Below, one piece after another: positions 36,029 through 45,226 of a stretch of 64,000 nucleotides of DNA. Both the position numbers and the translations under genes were made by a program. The DNA is from Methylophilaceae bacterium. GTDB lineage: Bacteria > Pseudomonadota > Gammaproteobacteria > Burkholderiales > Methylophilaceae. The DNA lies in NCBI GenBank assembly GCA_905339275.1, contig CAJPFK010000004.1:124001-188000 (forward strand). Direction: 5' to 3'. Under the pieces are notes generated by a model. The model made no database searches. It saw only the letters and a list, made by a program, of their open reading frames with translations, and was not told where the DNA came from. Each line of letters opens with the position of its first letter. The first letter of the stretch is position 1.

Positions 36029-36094
36029 ATAGATTTTATCAATCCATATATTATAAATAATCAATTTTGTTTATGCATCTGGCTTCCATAAAAT
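36029..36094 (+). promoter_or_regulatory. ahpC promoter with possible OxyR site
   Basis: TTGTTT (36067-36072) and TAAAAT (36089-36094), 16 bases apart, form a likely promoter. Directly upstream, ATAG-N7-CAAT-N7-TTAT-N7-CAAT (36029-36065) has the 11-base periodicity of an OxyR site and matches 11 of 16 consensus positions (ATAG/CTAT). No OxyR gene is in the window. Confidence 0.4.
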
Positions 36095-36133
36095 GGCGGC
36101 TGTTCCAATTTTTATCAACCAGCAGGAGGCAAT

Positions 36134-36703
36134 GTGACTACTTCATTAATCAATACCGAAATCAAACCTTTCAGCGCAACCGCGTTCCATAACGGCCAGT
36201 TTGTGCCGGTAACGGATGCAACCCTGAAAGGTAAATGGTCGGTTGTATTCTTCTATCCGGCAGACTTCACCTTCGTTTGCCCTACGGAACTGGGTGACCT
36301 GGCCGACAACTATGCCGAGTTCCAGAAGCTGGGCGTGGAAATTTACGGCGTATCCACCGATACCCACTTCACGCACAAGGCATGGCACGATTCTTCTGAA
36401 ACCATCAAGAAGATCAAGTATCCGATGATCGGCGACCCGACCGGTGCGATCACCCGTAATTTCGGCGTGATGATTGAAGAAGCCGGCCTGGCAGAACGCG
36501 GCACATTCGTCATCGACCCTGACGGCAAGATTCAGATCGTCGAGATCAATGCCGGCGGTATCGGCCGCGATGCCCACGAACTGCTGCGCAAGGTCAGGGC
36601 TGCACAGTACGTTGCCAGCCATCCGGGTGAAGTCTGCCCAGCCAAGTGGAAAGAAGGCGAAGCTACGCTGGCTCCTTCGCTCGACCTGGTCGGCAAGATC
36701 TAA
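36134..36703 (+). CDS. ahpC: alkyl hydroperoxide reductase subunit C
   Basis: A 189-residue two-cysteine peroxiredoxin. Peroxidatic Cys49 (DFTFVCPTE) and resolving Cys168 (GEVCPAKW) are present. It reduces H2O2, organic peroxides and peroxynitrite, being re-reduced by AhpF encoded downstream. GTG at 36134 is the start: AGGAGG lies upstream, and the overlapping ATG at 36132 would meet a stop at once. Confidence 0.96.
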   Translation: MTTSLINTEIKPFSATAFHNGQFVPVTDATLKGKWSVVFFYPADFTFVCPTELGDLADNYAEFQKLGVEIYGVSTDTHFTHKAWHDSSETIKKIKYPMIGDPTGAITRNFGVMIEEAGLAERGTFVIDPDGKIQIVEINAGGIGRDAHELLRKVRAAQYVASHPGEVCPAKWKEGEATLAPSLDLVGKI

Positions 36704-36734
36704 TCGTCAAGTTATACACGCTCTTGAGAACATG

Positions 36735-36754
36735 CCCGGGCAGCCTTGCCCGGG
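36735..36754 (+). promoter_or_regulatory. intercistronic hairpin between ahpC and ahpF
   Basis: CCCGGGC-AGCCTT-GCCCGGG forms a 7-bp GC stem between the two genes without a T-run. It is more likely to protect the ahpC message end or partly attenuate than to terminate fully. Confidence 0.55.
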
Positions 36755-36790
36755 TGATTCGGAGTCAACCCTGAAATAACAAGGTACATC

Positions 36791-38335
36791 ATGCTCGAAG
36801 CCAATATCAAACAACAGTTGCAGTCCTATTTCGACAACCTCACCCAAAAGGTCGAGATCACCGCTTATCTGGATGAATCAGACAAGTCGCGCGAAATGCG
36901 GGAACTGCTGCAGGATATCGCCGGTATTTCAGCCAATATCAGTTTGGCCGAGCGTCGCGATGCTGCGGAGCGTACCCCATCGTTCAAGCTTAACCGCCCC
37001 GGCGGCAATATCGGCATCCAGTTTGCCGGTATCCCCATGGGCCATGAATTCACTTCGCTGGTGCTGGCACTGCTCCAGGTGGGCGGACATCCGCCAAAAG
37101 TTAGCGAAGACATATTGCAGCAAATACGCGATCTGGAAGGTACTTTCCATTTCGAAACCTATATCTCGCTCTCGTGCCAGAACTGCCCGGAAGTCGTGCA
37201 GGCGCTGAATCTGCTATCCGTGGTGAACCCGAATATCACGCACGTGATGATCGATGGTGCCCTTTACCAGGATGAGGTTACCGACAAACAGATCATGGCG
37301 GTGCCTACCATTTACATGAACGGGCAACAGTTCGGCCAGGGCCGCATGAATGTCGATGAAATCCTCGCTAGGCTGGATACCCGTTCGATTGCCCGTGAAG
37401 CCGAGAAAATCAATGCGCGCGATCCTTTCGATATCCTCGTCATCGGCGGCGGTCCGGCGGGCAGTTCCGCCGCCGTTTACGCCGCACGCAAGGGCATACG
37501 CACCGGCCTCGTGGCAGAGCGCTTCGGTGGCCAGGTCATGGATACCAATGCGATCGAGAACTTCATTTCGGTGAAGGAAACGGAAGGGCCCAAGCTGGTG
37601 GCTGCGCTGGAGGAGCATGTCAAAAGCTACGATGTGGACATCATGAATACGCAGCGTGCAAAGAAGCTGATTCCCGGTGAGCTGATCGAAGTCGAACTGG
37701 CCAGTGGCGCCAGGCTCAAGAGCAAGGCGGTGATCATTTCCACCGGCGCGCGCTGGCGTGAACTGGATGTTCCCGGCGAAAAGGAATACCGCGGCAAGGG
37801 TGTGGCCTACTGCCCGCACTGCGACGGCCCGCTGTTCAAGGGCAAGCCGGTGGCCGTCGTTGGCGGCGGTAATTCCGGTGTGGAGGCCGCTATCGACCTG
37901 GCCGGATTTGTCAGCCATGTGACGCTGTTGCAGTTCGATGAACAACTCAAGGCGGATGCCGTGCTGCAGAACAAGCTGTTCAGCCTGCCGAATGTCGAGG
38001 TTATCACCCAGGCGCAGACCTCTGAAGTCAACGGGGACGGCAATAAAGTGAATGGCCTGACTTATATCGACCGTGCAACCGGCAGCTCACACAAACTGGA
38101 TATTGACGCCGTATTCGTACAGATCGGGCTCATCCCCAACACGGACTGGCTGGAAGGCACTGTGGAATTGAGCAAGTATGGCGAGATCGAGGTGGATAGC
38201 CATGGGCAGACTTCGGTGCCGGGCGTATTTGCCGCAGGCGACGTGACCACGATTCCTTACAAGCAGATTGTCATTGCACTGGGCGACGGGGCAAGAGCTT
38301 CGCTCGGCGCGTTCGATTACCTGATCAGGCAGTAG
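36791..38335 (+). CDS. ahpF: alkyl hydroperoxide reductase subunit F
   Basis: A 514-residue flavoprotein disulfide reductase. The N-terminal thioredoxin-like domain has Cys129 and Cys132 (CQNC), the FAD site [15 protein letters not shown] lies near residue 217, and the C-terminal redox pair CPHC is near residue 341. It passes NADH electrons to AhpC. It follows ahpC by 87 bases. Confidence 0.96.
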   Translation: MLEANIKQQLQSYFDNLTQKVEITAYLDESDKSREMRELLQDIAGISANISLAERRDAAERTPSFKLNRPGGNIGIQFAGIPMGHEFTSLVLALLQVGGHPPKVSEDILQQIRDLEGTFHFETYISLSCQNCPEVVQALNLLSVVNPNITHVMIDGALYQDEVTDKQIMAVPTIYMNGQQFGQGRMNVDEILARLDTRSIAREAEKINARDPFDILVIGGGPAGSSAAVYAARKGIRTGLVAERFGGQVMDTNAIENFISVKETEGPKLVAALEEHVKSYDVDIMNTQRAKKLIPGELIEVELASGARLKSKAVIISTGARWRELDVPGEKEYRGKGVAYCPHCDGPLFKGKPVAVVGGGNSGVEAAIDLAGFVSHVTLLQFDEQLKADAVLQNKLFSLPNVEVITQAQTSEVNGDGNKVNGLTYIDRATGSSHKLDIDAVFVQIGLIPNTDWLEGTVELSKYGEIEVDSHGQTSVPGVFAAGDVTTIPYKQIVIALGDGARASLGAFDYLIRQ

Positions 38336-38346
38336 TGCCGGGCATG

Positions 38347-38379
38347 AGCCGCTGTTCAAGAAAATCATCAGCGGCTTTT
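38347..38379 (+). terminator. terminator after ahpF
   Basis: AGCCGCTG and CAGCGGCT pair around a 14-base loop, followed by TTT. A second GC hairpin, AACGGGGGCT / AGCCCCCGTT at 38404-38426, follows with TTTC after it. Confidence 0.65.
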
Positions 38380-38403
38380 GAGGATTCCCGGCCGGCCAAA
38401 CAT

Positions 38404-38428
38404 AACGGGGGCTGCCAGCCCCCGTTTT
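38404..38428. terminator. second hairpin between ahpF and tRNA-Asp
   Basis: A perfect 10-bp stem AACGGGGGCT / AGCCCCCGTT with a three-base loop. TT and a T-rich stretch follow on the plus strand, so it is probably a back-up terminator for ahpF; it also lies downstream of the minus-strand tRNA gene. Confidence 0.7.
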
Positions 38429-38494
38429 CATTTCTGCAACTTGAAAAACATCAGTTAACCTGCTGATGCAGGTTTGCCGCAAAGGCATGGGAAT

Positions 38495-38571
38495 TGGCGG
38501 AGTGGACGGGACTCGAACCCGCGACCCCCGGCGTGACAGGCCGGTATTCTAACCAACTGAACTACCACTCC
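38495..38571 (-). tRNA. tRNA-Asp (anticodon GUC)
   Basis: Read on the minus strand the 77 bases begin GGAGTGG, pair with CCACTCC before the discriminator G, and end in an encoded CCA. The D loop (TTCAGTTGG), anticodon arm with GTC at complement of 38535-38537, and T arm GGTTCGAGTCC are all canonical. The anticodon reads GAC and GAU. Confidence 0.97.
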
Positions 38572-38836
38572 TTGCGCCCGAACTGTTTCAGTTTCCGGCG
38601 AAGGGGCGCATCTTACCTCAAACAGGCGACTTTAATCCAGTGCCTGCAGTACATATCGATAAACATTATTGTGCCGGTGGCGGCCTTTTTCAGATCGGGC
38701 CCGGTTCTCTTCAGGCGGCACGTTCCGGATAGGCCTGATCGGCAGAGCCGTTAAACCGATATAAGCAAACGAATTGCATTAAAATGAATCTTTTTCAAAG
38801 ACGCCGGATCATTCGGCCAGCAACCAGAGGAAGAAT

Positions 38837-39160
38837 ATGAGTATCAAAGTAGAAAGCAACCCGTCCCAGGCACAATTAGAAGCACTGGGTATATCGAAGT
38901 GGCCGACCTGGCAGAAAGAAGTCTCGGTATTTCCCTGGGTATTCCCGGAGCAGGAAGTCGCTTATATTATGGAAGGTGAATGTGTGATCACGCCGGAAGG
39001 CGGTACTCCTGTGACTTTTGGTAAGGGAGACCTGGTGACTTTTCCTGCCGGGTTGAAAGCAAGCTGGGAAGTGAAACAGCCATTGCATAAGCACTACAAG
39101 CTGGACGGTAATGCGCTGACCCAGGCGTGGGCGCGTATCAAGCTTAAATTGGGTTTGTAG
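38837..39160 (+). CDS. cupin-domain protein (DUF861-like)
   Basis: A 107-residue small cupin. Sequence PWVFPEQEVAYIMEGECVITPEGG and FGKGDLVTFPAGLKASWEVKQPLHKHYK matches the single-domain (S)-ureidoglycine aminohydrolase/EutQ-like cupins. The histidines of a metal site are incomplete, so it may not be enzymatic. An AGAGGAAG ribosome site precedes the ATG. Confidence 0.83.
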   Translation: MSIKVESNPSQAQLEALGISKWPTWQKEVSVFPWVFPEQEVAYIMEGECVITPEGGTPVTFGKGDLVTFPAGLKASWEVKQPLHKHYKLDGNALTQAWARIKLKLGL

Positions 39161-39552
39161 AACAACACTGCCCGGGTTTCAGGCTGCGTTTCAATCAAGT
39201 CTGGCTATCGGCAGTTATTGCAGCAGTTGTTGCTATGGGTATTTTTAAATGAAATGTACTGCCGCTACCCAGGCTGCTCGCTATTAGTCGTCTGACTGCC
39301 GCAAGGGGCCTGATAAAGGCCTCATGCGGCAGAACAGCTTGCGGAGTGCGGAACTGTGATCAGGACTACAAAAGAACTCACAGATTGCTTGCAACTGGAC
39401 AGGCGCGTCACCATAGAGGTTACTGGCATAAAGAAATAGAATCGGCAGAGTTCCAACATCTGCAAATGACGCCTGGCTGCATCATGAACTTATTATCCAG
39501 AAAAGGGATTGGTTTTCACCAATCCCTTTAGTTTAATTTGACGTGCAATTGC
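39161..39552. other. intergenic region after cupin gene
   Basis: No supported gene. It contains an imperfect 15-bp hairpin CTGCCGCAAGGGGCC / GGCCTCATGCGGCAG (39296-39332) and the terminator of the small gene at its right end (39502-39529). Confidence 0.55.
39502..39529 (-). terminator. terminator of the 41-residue basic protein gene
   Basis: AAAGGGATTGG and CCAATCCCTTT form an 11-bp perfect stem with a 6-base loop. On the minus strand TT follows the stem, completing a short T tract with its last bases. Confidence 0.75.
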
Positions 39553-39678
39553 TTAATGCTTGCTCTTTTGAGGCACGCTTGGTTTTGATGGTGTGATAAA
39601 TCCTGTTGGGACTACGACATCTTTGCTTTTCTTGGGTTTTTTCGTTTCCTTGTTGCCGCGTTGCTGACCTTTAGCCAT
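39553..39678 (-). CDS. small lysine-rich protein, MAKGQQR family
   Basis: A 41-residue ORF read from the complement: it begins MAKGQQRGNKETKKPKKSKD and ends KPSVPQKSKH. Very basic, without a membrane segment. It has a good ribosome site (GAGGAGAAG, 5 bases before ATG) and its own terminator. Similar short MAKGQQRSNKEAKKPKK-type proteins recur as hypothetical proteins in proteobacteria; nucleic-acid binding is plausible but unproven. Confidence 0.8.
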   Translation of the reverse strand: MAKGQQRGNKETKKPKKSKDVVVPTGFITPSKPSVPQKSKH

Positions 39679-39889
39679 GATGCTTCTCCTCGCACGACCT
39701 GCACGTTCATGCTGTCGTAAATCGTTTAACTTCTGAATCTGGCAACCTGTATCAGCCGCCGATAGCTCCTCATCATAGGCTTATGCCAGTAGATAGGTGG
39801 ATTATTTAAACTGTCATAAACTTGCCTAACGGAATCTGCGTCTTCATGATGTACGTTAATTATGAAAAATAACGATGAGGAGAATGGCG

Positions 39890-40492
39890 ATGACCGCAGC
39901 ATCTACCACCTTGCGCGAGATTGTCGGGATCGGGCACCAGCCAGCAGCACTCAAGGATTCCGCACTGATCATGATCGATTGTCAGAATACCTATCGAAAA
40001 GGTGTAATGAAGCTGACTGGCGTTGAAGAGGCTTTAAAAGAAGCGCAGAAGTTACTTCAGATAGCGCGTGATCTCAAGATTCCAATTTTTCATATTCAGC
40101 ATGATGGCGGCGAGGGTAGTCCTTATGATGTGCGTGCTGAGATTGGCGCCATCTCGGACGAGGTGGCTCCGATCGCAGGCGAATCTATCATCACCAAAAA
40201 CTACCCAAACGCCTTTGTGCTGACCGACCTGGATATGCAACTGAAAGCCACAGGCGTGACCAATATCGTATTGGCTGGCTTCATGACCCATATGTGCATC
40301 AACTCCACTGCGCATGGGGGCTTCAATCTGGGTTACTCACCCACAGTGGTTGCCAGTGCCACGGCTACGCGCCCGCTGGAAGCGGCCAATGGCAAAGTAA
40401 TCAGCGCACAGGAAGTGCAGGATGGCGCGATTGCCTCGACACGTGACTTGTATGCTGCGATTGTGAACACTGTGGCCGATCTCAAGGTTTAA
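39890..40492 (+). CDS. isochorismatase-like cysteine hydrolase
   Basis: A 200-residue hydrolase with the catalytic triad Asp30 (LIMIDCQN), Lys103 (ITKNYPNAF) and Cys136 (FMTHMCINST). Family members include nicotinamidase, isochorismatase and N-carbamoylsarcosine amidohydrolase; the substrate here is unknown. The ATG at 39890 is preferred over 39875 and 39884 because it is 8 bases past GAGGAG. A DUF1428 gene follows at 41 bases, possibly in the same transcript. Confidence 0.87.
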   Translation: MTAASTTLREIVGIGHQPAALKDSALIMIDCQNTYRKGVMKLTGVEEALKEAQKLLQIARDLKIPIFHIQHDGGEGSPYDVRAEIGAISDEVAPIAGESIITKNYPNAFVLTDLDMQLKATGVTNIVLAGFMTHMCINSTAHGGFNLGYSPTVVASATATRPLEAANGKVISAQEVQDGAIASTRDLYAAIVNTVADLKV

Positions 40493-40533
40493 GCCCTATT
40501 TCGATTCATTTTCTTGATGAAGGGAGATTGAAA

Positions 40534-40896
40534 ATGGCAAAGTATGTCGATGGATTTCTTATTCCGGTACCCGGCGATAAGCTGGACGAATACAAATTGC
40601 TCGCGGAAAAGGCCGGCGCGATATGGAAGGACCATGGCGCGCTGGATTATTCGGAATGCGTAGGTGACGATCTCGATGCCAAGGATATGGTTTCATTCAG
40701 AACCTCGGCAGGCGCCGGCCCCGATGAGGTGGTTTTATTTTCATGGATCGTTTACGAATCGCGCGAACATCGCGACGCGGTGAATGCGGCCGTGATGGCG
40801 GACCCCCGCATGGCGGATATGATGTCGCAGGATTCTCATCCATTCGATTGCAAGCGCATGGCATATGGCGGTTTCAGGAAGCTGGTGGAGTTATAG
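40534..40896 (+). CDS. DUF1428 family protein
   Basis: A 120-residue soluble protein starting MAKYVDGFLIPVP with the repeated DUF1428 ferredoxin-like pattern (YSECVGDDLDAKDMVSF, FSWIVYESREHRDAVNA, KRMAYGGFR). Function unknown; members are often stress-associated dimeric alpha/beta barrel proteins. The ATG at 40534 has AGGGAG upstream. Confidence 0.88.
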   Translation: MAKYVDGFLIPVPGDKLDEYKLLAEKAGAIWKDHGALDYSECVGDDLDAKDMVSFRTSAGAGPDEVVLFSWIVYESREHRDAVNAAVMADPRMADMMSQDSHPFDCKRMAYGGFRKLVEL

Positions 40897-41084
40897 AGCT
40901 GCATATGCTGCCGGATGGCCGTGAGGGGAATCCGGCCTGCGGGAAGCGGGCGCGGATTAACAAGTGTTCTTCCGGTGCGGCGTTATCCGGTCGGCACTAT
41001 GCGACATCAAGGAACCGCTCGAACGCGGCATGCCAGGAACAGCCCTGGCGCGGGAGGCCGGGATGCGCAAGATGTGCCGGCTGC

Positions 41085-42032
41085 TCAAGCCTGATTGCGG
41101 CTGACGATGGTATTTCTGCCCTTTTGTTTTGCCTGATACAGCCGCCTGTCCACTTCGTCAATAAATGCCATCGGTTCATCCTTGCGCGTTGGCACCATGG
41201 TGCCAACGCCCAGGCTCACGGTCAGCACATGGCTGGCCGGGGAATTTTCGTGCGGGATTTGCTCCTTGAAGAGCAGCTTGCGGCAGCGCTCGGCCACTTT
41301 CCTGGCGGATTGCTCATCCGTTTCGGGTAGCACCAGCACAAACTCTTCCCCGCCAAACCGGGCAAAAAAATCCCGCGACCGGGTCGCCGCCGAACTGAGG
41401 ACCCGTGCCACACGTTTTAAACAGTCATCCCCCTGAATATGTCCATACCGGTCGTTGTATTGCTTGAAGTAATCGATATCCAGCATGATTAACGAAAGTG
41501 GTTGATTGCTGCGTTGCGCATTGGTCCATTCCACTTCCATGATGGTGTCGAACATGCGGCGGTTGGCGACGCCCGTCAGTCCGTCTTTAAACGAAAGTTC
41601 TTCAAGTTCCTTTTGCAGGGTGATCAGCTTTTCTTCGGTTTTTTTCCGTTCGCTGATGTCGAACATGAAGCCGATCAGTGAATCCACTTCGCCATTTTCC
41701 TTGCGCACCACATGCACCACATCGCGAATCCACACATATTCGCCATCACTGTTGAGCGCACGGTAATCTGCTTCATGGTCGGTGCCGGACCTGGATTGAG
41801 CAACGCAATAATCCACAACCCAGGCCCTGTCCTCAGGGTGCATTCTTGCCGCCCAGTCTTCCACGCTTACCCAGCTGGATGGCGCCCAGCCGAGTAATTG
41901 CTCGATCTGCGGGCCGACGTAGGTGAACTTCAGCGTGCTCCAGTCTATTTTCCATGGAATTGCCCTGGTGGATTCCAGCAAGGTCTTGTAGACATCACTG
42001 TCGATTTCCAATTTATTCGTAGTATCAGTCAT
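41085..42032 (-). CDS. PAS-GGDEF diguanylate cyclase
   Basis: A 315-residue soluble protein. A PAS domain (about residues 10-128, ending ISERKKTEE) is followed by a GGDEF domain (150-315) with active-site GGEEF at 227-231, so it should make cyclic di-GMP. The inhibitory I-site RSRD at 218-221 is intact five residues ahead of GGEEF, predicting product inhibition. The ATG at 42032 (MTDTTNKLE) is preferred over an upstream ATG. It sits next to the exopolysaccharide region, a common c-di-GMP target, though no effector domain was seen there. Confidence 0.9.
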   Translation of the reverse strand: MTDTTNKLEIDSDVYKTLLESTRAIPWKIDWSTLKFTYVGPQIEQLLGWAPSSWVSVEDWAARMHPEDRAWVVDYCVAQSRSGTDHEADYRALNSDGEYVWIRDVVHVVRKENGEVDSLIGFMFDISERKKTEEKLITLQKELEELSFKDGLTGVANRRMFDTIMEVEWTNAQRSNQPLSLIMLDIDYFKQYNDRYGHIQGDDCLKRVARVLSSAATRSRDFFARFGGEEFVLVLPETDEQSARKVAERCRKLLFKEQIPHENSPASHVLTVSLGVGTMVPTRKDEPMAFIDEVDRRLYQAKQKGRNTIVSRNQA

Positions 42033-42276
42033 CGTTGTCGACTCTAAATATTGATGTTGGGAACAGGGCCGCAACCCCAGGCCATTTTCCTTGTATGGCC
42101 TTGCATTGCCGATTGCATAGTTGATTTGCCCTTGCTCCCGGTGTATCGCGGCATATGGAAAATTCTTGCCGGGCTTCTAGTCCATCCGGACTATTGGGGA
42201 GGCTGCGATTCATCGGGTTTAATCAGATTATCAGAGACATCACCATTAAACCAAGTTTGATTCAAAAGGAGTATCC

Positions 42277-42639
42277 ATGATTATGCGGCGAATGACGGTA
42301 TTAACTACCTTGATAAGCGCTTGTATGCTGAGTATTGCCAGCCCGCGGGCTGCGGATTTCCTGCCCGGACAGCCCGATTCGCCCGCAGTTACAACACAGG
42401 CTGTATTTTGGGCGGCGCCATTGAACAAGTTTTCCTCAATTGCTGAAACATTCAGGGAAAACCATGCAATTCTTGCCGGCGCTGATTATTCATTCAATGC
42501 TGGTGAGTTTTTTGCCAATAGCCGGGGTCTGTCCATCAAGGATTCTGCAGGGAATGTCCCGGTGTCGAAGACAAATGCCATGATCCTGGCCAGCCTGGGT
42601 TTGATGGCCCTGATAGCGCGCAGGCGCAGCCTGGGTTGA
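42277..42639 (+). CDS. small secreted protein with PEP-CTERM-like C-terminus
   Basis: A 120-residue protein. An N-terminal signal ends near ASPRAADF. The C-terminus has the tripartite layout of an exosortase substrate: short motif VPVSKTNAM, a ~16-residue hydrophobic helix ILASLGLMALIA and ARRR. The canonical V-P-E-P motif is replaced by V-P-V-S, so recognition is a conjecture. It has an AAAAGGAG ribosome site and lies just left of the EpsA-type exopolysaccharide region, where exosortase systems are normal. Confidence 0.65.
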   Translation: MIMRRMTVLTTLISACMLSIASPRAADFLPGQPDSPAVTTQAVFWAAPLNKFSSIAETFRENHAILAGADYSFNAGEFFANSRGLSIKDSAGNVPVSKTNAMILASLGLMALIARRRSLG

Positions 42640-42686
42640 CCGATGATGCATGATGCGGCAGCCCCTCCAATGGGGTTTGCCGCATC

Positions 42687-43049
42687 CTATGCGCAGTAAA
42701 ATACCCGGCGTAATTTAATAATGCCGGGTAGCGAAATCAGGGCTCCGGCCCAGTCCGCGGCCCAGTCATGATAGCTGGCCTGGCGTCCGGGATTGAGTAT
42801 CTGGTGGATTTCATCTGTGGCGCCAATCGCTGCCACGATGAGGATGATCCAGAATAATCTGCTGCCAGGAAACGCAAGGCCGGCCATGATGCCGATAGTT
42901 GCATATGCGAGGATATGTACCAGTTTGTCCCAGGGTGCCGGGAATAACTCGCCGGCGCCGGGCTGTGCTCCGCCGACAAACAGGCAGGCGACAGACACGA
43001 GCAGGCCGGTCAAGGCGGCATACCGCACCAGGGCTGGCTTAATAAGCAC
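42687..43049 (-). CDS. VanZ-like membrane protein
   Basis: A 120-residue, four-helix membrane protein of the VanZ-like type, with WDKLVHILAYATIGIMAG and EIHQILNPGRQASYHDWAADWAGA motifs. VanZ-like proteins recur in PEP-CTERM/exopolysaccharide loci with uncertain roles. It overlaps the start of the priming transferase's downstream end by 11 bases. Confidence 0.83.
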   Translation of the reverse strand: MLIKPALVRYAALTGLLVSVACLFVGGAQPGAGELFPAPWDKLVHILAYATIGIMAGLAFPGSRLFWIILIVAAIGATDEIHQILNPGRQASYHDWAADWAGALISLPGIIKLRRVFYCA

Positions 43050-44454
43050 CGTTCTGCCCCTTGAATATCAGAAATACGGTTTTCAGGATGATGTAGAGAT
43101 CAAGCTTGGGGCTCCAGTTACGCAGGTAGTCGATATCATGATCGATGCGCGCTTTCATCTTTCCCAGCGTTTCTGTTTCGCCGCGCAGGCCATTGACCTG
43201 GGCCCATCCGGTGATGCCGGGTTTGACCTTGTGCCTGACCATGTAGCCTTTGATGAGCTTGCGGTATGTTTCGTTATGGGAAACCGCATGCGGCCGCGGC
43301 CCGACAATGCTCATGCGGCCCTGCAATACGTTGATGAATTGCGGCAGTTCATCCAGCGAGGTCTTGCGAATGAATTCGCCAAAAGGCGTGATGCGCTGAT
43401 CCTGCCTGGTTGCCTGCGTGACCGCTGCGCCATCCTCGCAAACAGTCATGGAGCGGAATTTATAGACCACAATTTCGTCGCCGTAGAGCCCGTAGCGCCG
43501 TTGCTTGAAAATGACGGGTCCGGGCGAGCTGTGCCTGACACCGATGGCGACGGCGATCAGCACCGGCGAGACCAGGATCAGGATCAGCACGGACAGCACG
43601 ATGTCGGTGAGACGCTTGATCAGCCCGTTAAATCCGCGGAACGGGGTTTCGCACAGGGCCACCACCGGGATGCCGTCTATCTGGCTGACATGCCCCTGTA
43701 TCAGGTCGATCTGGAAGATGTCGGGGACGAAATAGATCGAGGCTGTGGTGTCTTTCAATTCGCTCAGCAACTGTGCAATACGTTCCTGGCTGATGACCGG
43801 CAGCGAGAGATAAATGATGTTGACGTGGTGCATTTTGACGTACGCGGGGATGTCGCCGATACCCCCGAGTATGGGTAAATTCAGCGCATCGGCGGAAATC
43901 CGCTGGTCTTGCCGGTCCTCGAAAAACCCGAGCAGCTCGGCGGCGATGTAATCGTTGGATGCCAGCCGCTCGGTCAGCGCCAGCGCCTGTTCATTGATAC
44001 CGACAATGATCGTGCGCTTGACCGCTCCCTGCAGTTTAATCAGGGTCGGTGCGCAGATGCGCAGTGCGAAAACGGCCAGCAATTGGCATGCGGGCGTCAG
44101 GCACAACCATAAAAGTACCGTATTGAGTGGAAACAGGTAAATGTAACTGGTGGCAAAACCGAAAAACAGCAGCAAGCTGGAAAGGATGATCCAGTTGATC
44201 AGGACATCGCTGACCACTTCACGCGGCCTGAGATTGATTTTCGAATTGCTCGGGAACGTCAGCGAAAACAGGATCAGCGCCACGATCACGTAGGCCGGCG
44301 ATAGACCGTCGCCTGTCAATAATGCAATGGTCCACAGCGCGAGGACGATGACCATCGGCTCAAGCAATGCCTCAATCGTGTAGAGAATGCTGTCCCGCGC
44401 GATGGATACACTGAGCCCGGCAGGCCGGAAAGGCGCTGATCTAGTGAGTTGCAT
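43039..44454 (-). CDS. undecaprenyl-phosphate glucose/galactose phosphotransferase (priming enzyme)
   Basis: A 471-residue polyisoprenyl-phosphate hexose-1-phosphate transferase. About four N-terminal helices, a Rossmann-like middle domain (RTIIVGINEQALAL, ~160), a helix near 285, then the catalytic domain (KRLTDIVLSVLIL, FRSMTVCE, RKTSLDELPQFINVLQGRMSIVGPRP). It loads the first sugar onto undecaprenyl phosphate. It corresponds to WcaJ/EpsB-type priming transferases. Overlaps epsA by 14 bases on the same strand. Confidence 0.93.
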   Translation of the reverse strand: MQLTRSAPFRPAGLSVSIARDSILYTIEALLEPMVIVLALWTIALLTGDGLSPAYVIVALILFSLTFPSNSKINLRPREVVSDVLINWIILSSLLLFFGFATSYIYLFPLNTVLLWLCLTPACQLLAVFALRICAPTLIKLQGAVKRTIIVGINEQALALTERLASNDYIAAELLGFFEDRQDQRISADALNLPILGGIGDIPAYVKMHHVNIIYLSLPVISQERIAQLLSELKDTTASIYFVPDIFQIDLIQGHVSQIDGIPVVALCETPFRGFNGLIKRLTDIVLSVLILILVSPVLIAVAIGVRHSSPGPVIFKQRRYGLYGDEIVVYKFRSMTVCEDGAAVTQATRQDQRITPFGEFIRKTSLDELPQFINVLQGRMSIVGPRPHAVSHNETYRKLIKGYMVRHKVKPGITGWAQVNGLRGETETLGKMKARIDHDIDYLRNWSPKLDLYIILKTVFLIFKGQNGAY

Positions 44455-45226
44455 TTTTTTCAGGGAATTTACTTAATTTGGCAACAGCCTGCGCCCGGCT
44501 GATGACATCAAGCTTCCTGAATATGCGCTGCAGGTGATTCTTGACGGTAAAAACGCTGATGTTGAGAATCATGCCGATTTCAAAATTGGTTTTGCCGTTC
44601 ATCACCCATTCCATGATTTCCATTTCCCGCGCAGAAAGCGGGGCGGCAGCGTTCCCGGTTGCAATCCCCGTTTCGTCCAATGTTTCATGCAGGTGGTCAA
44701 ACTGCCGGAGCGAGTGGTCGATATACGGCAGGAAGGCTTCCAGCATGGTTCTGGAGAAGGTGGGTTGGATATTGCTGGCGCTCAGCAGGACGTACAGGCA
44801 ATCATGCCTGCCCCGGATATCCTTGATGGCATGCACCAGGGCGGATTTCAGGCCAATGAAATGGCTTTTAAGGTTAAAGGCATTGATTTTGCCTTTTCCC
44901 AGGATGCCTTCATCCATCTTGATGATGAAAGGCGACTCCAGGTGATCTTTCCAGTATTCGAACATGCGGGTCAGAAATGGCTTGATCTCGCCATGCCGGA
45001 TATGGTCCGCATGCATCCCGGGCAGCGCCGAGACGATGTCGAAGTTGAACTCGCCTTGAGAGAAATCTCCCCAGGCCGCAATCATGATGTCGTGAGGAAT
45101 GAATTGTTGAACCTCGCCTTGCGACCAGAGCAGGAATTCGCAACGCGAGCGTATTTTCAATGACTGATGCAGCAGTCCGACGAATTGCTTCATCTGCATG
45201 TTATTCAATTCAGTATTCAGAGCCAT
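44441..45226 (-). CDS. epsA: LuxR-type regulator EpsA
   Basis: A 261-residue regulator of the EpsA class. A novel N-terminal domain (~1-190) is followed by a LuxR-type helix-turn-helix (LSAREMEIMEWVMNGKTNFEIG, NHLQRIFRKLDVISRAQAVAKL). EpsA proteins control exopolysaccharide operons linked to exosortase B. The ATG at 45226 is preferred; the longer frame upstream has Cys/Arg-rich, unlikely residues. First gene of the epsA-priming transferase-vanZ minus-strand unit. Confidence 0.87.
   Translation of the reverse strand: MALNTELNNMQMKQFVGLLHQSLKIRSRCEFLLWSQGEVQQFIPHDIMIAAWGDFSQGEFNFDIVSALPGMHADHIRHGEIKPFLTRMFEYWKDHLESPFIIKMDEGILGKGKINAFNLKSHFIGLKSALVHAIKDIRGRHDCLYVLLSASNIQPTFSRTMLEAFLPYIDHSLRQFDHLHETLDETGIATGNAAAPLSAREMEIMEWVMNGKTNFEIGMILNISVFTVKNHLQRIFRKLDVISRAQAVAKLSKFPEKNATH

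Noticed and set aside
39346..39531. 61-codon plus-strand frame after the cupin gene
   Set aside because: No ribosome site and it runs through the terminator of the small basic protein gene.
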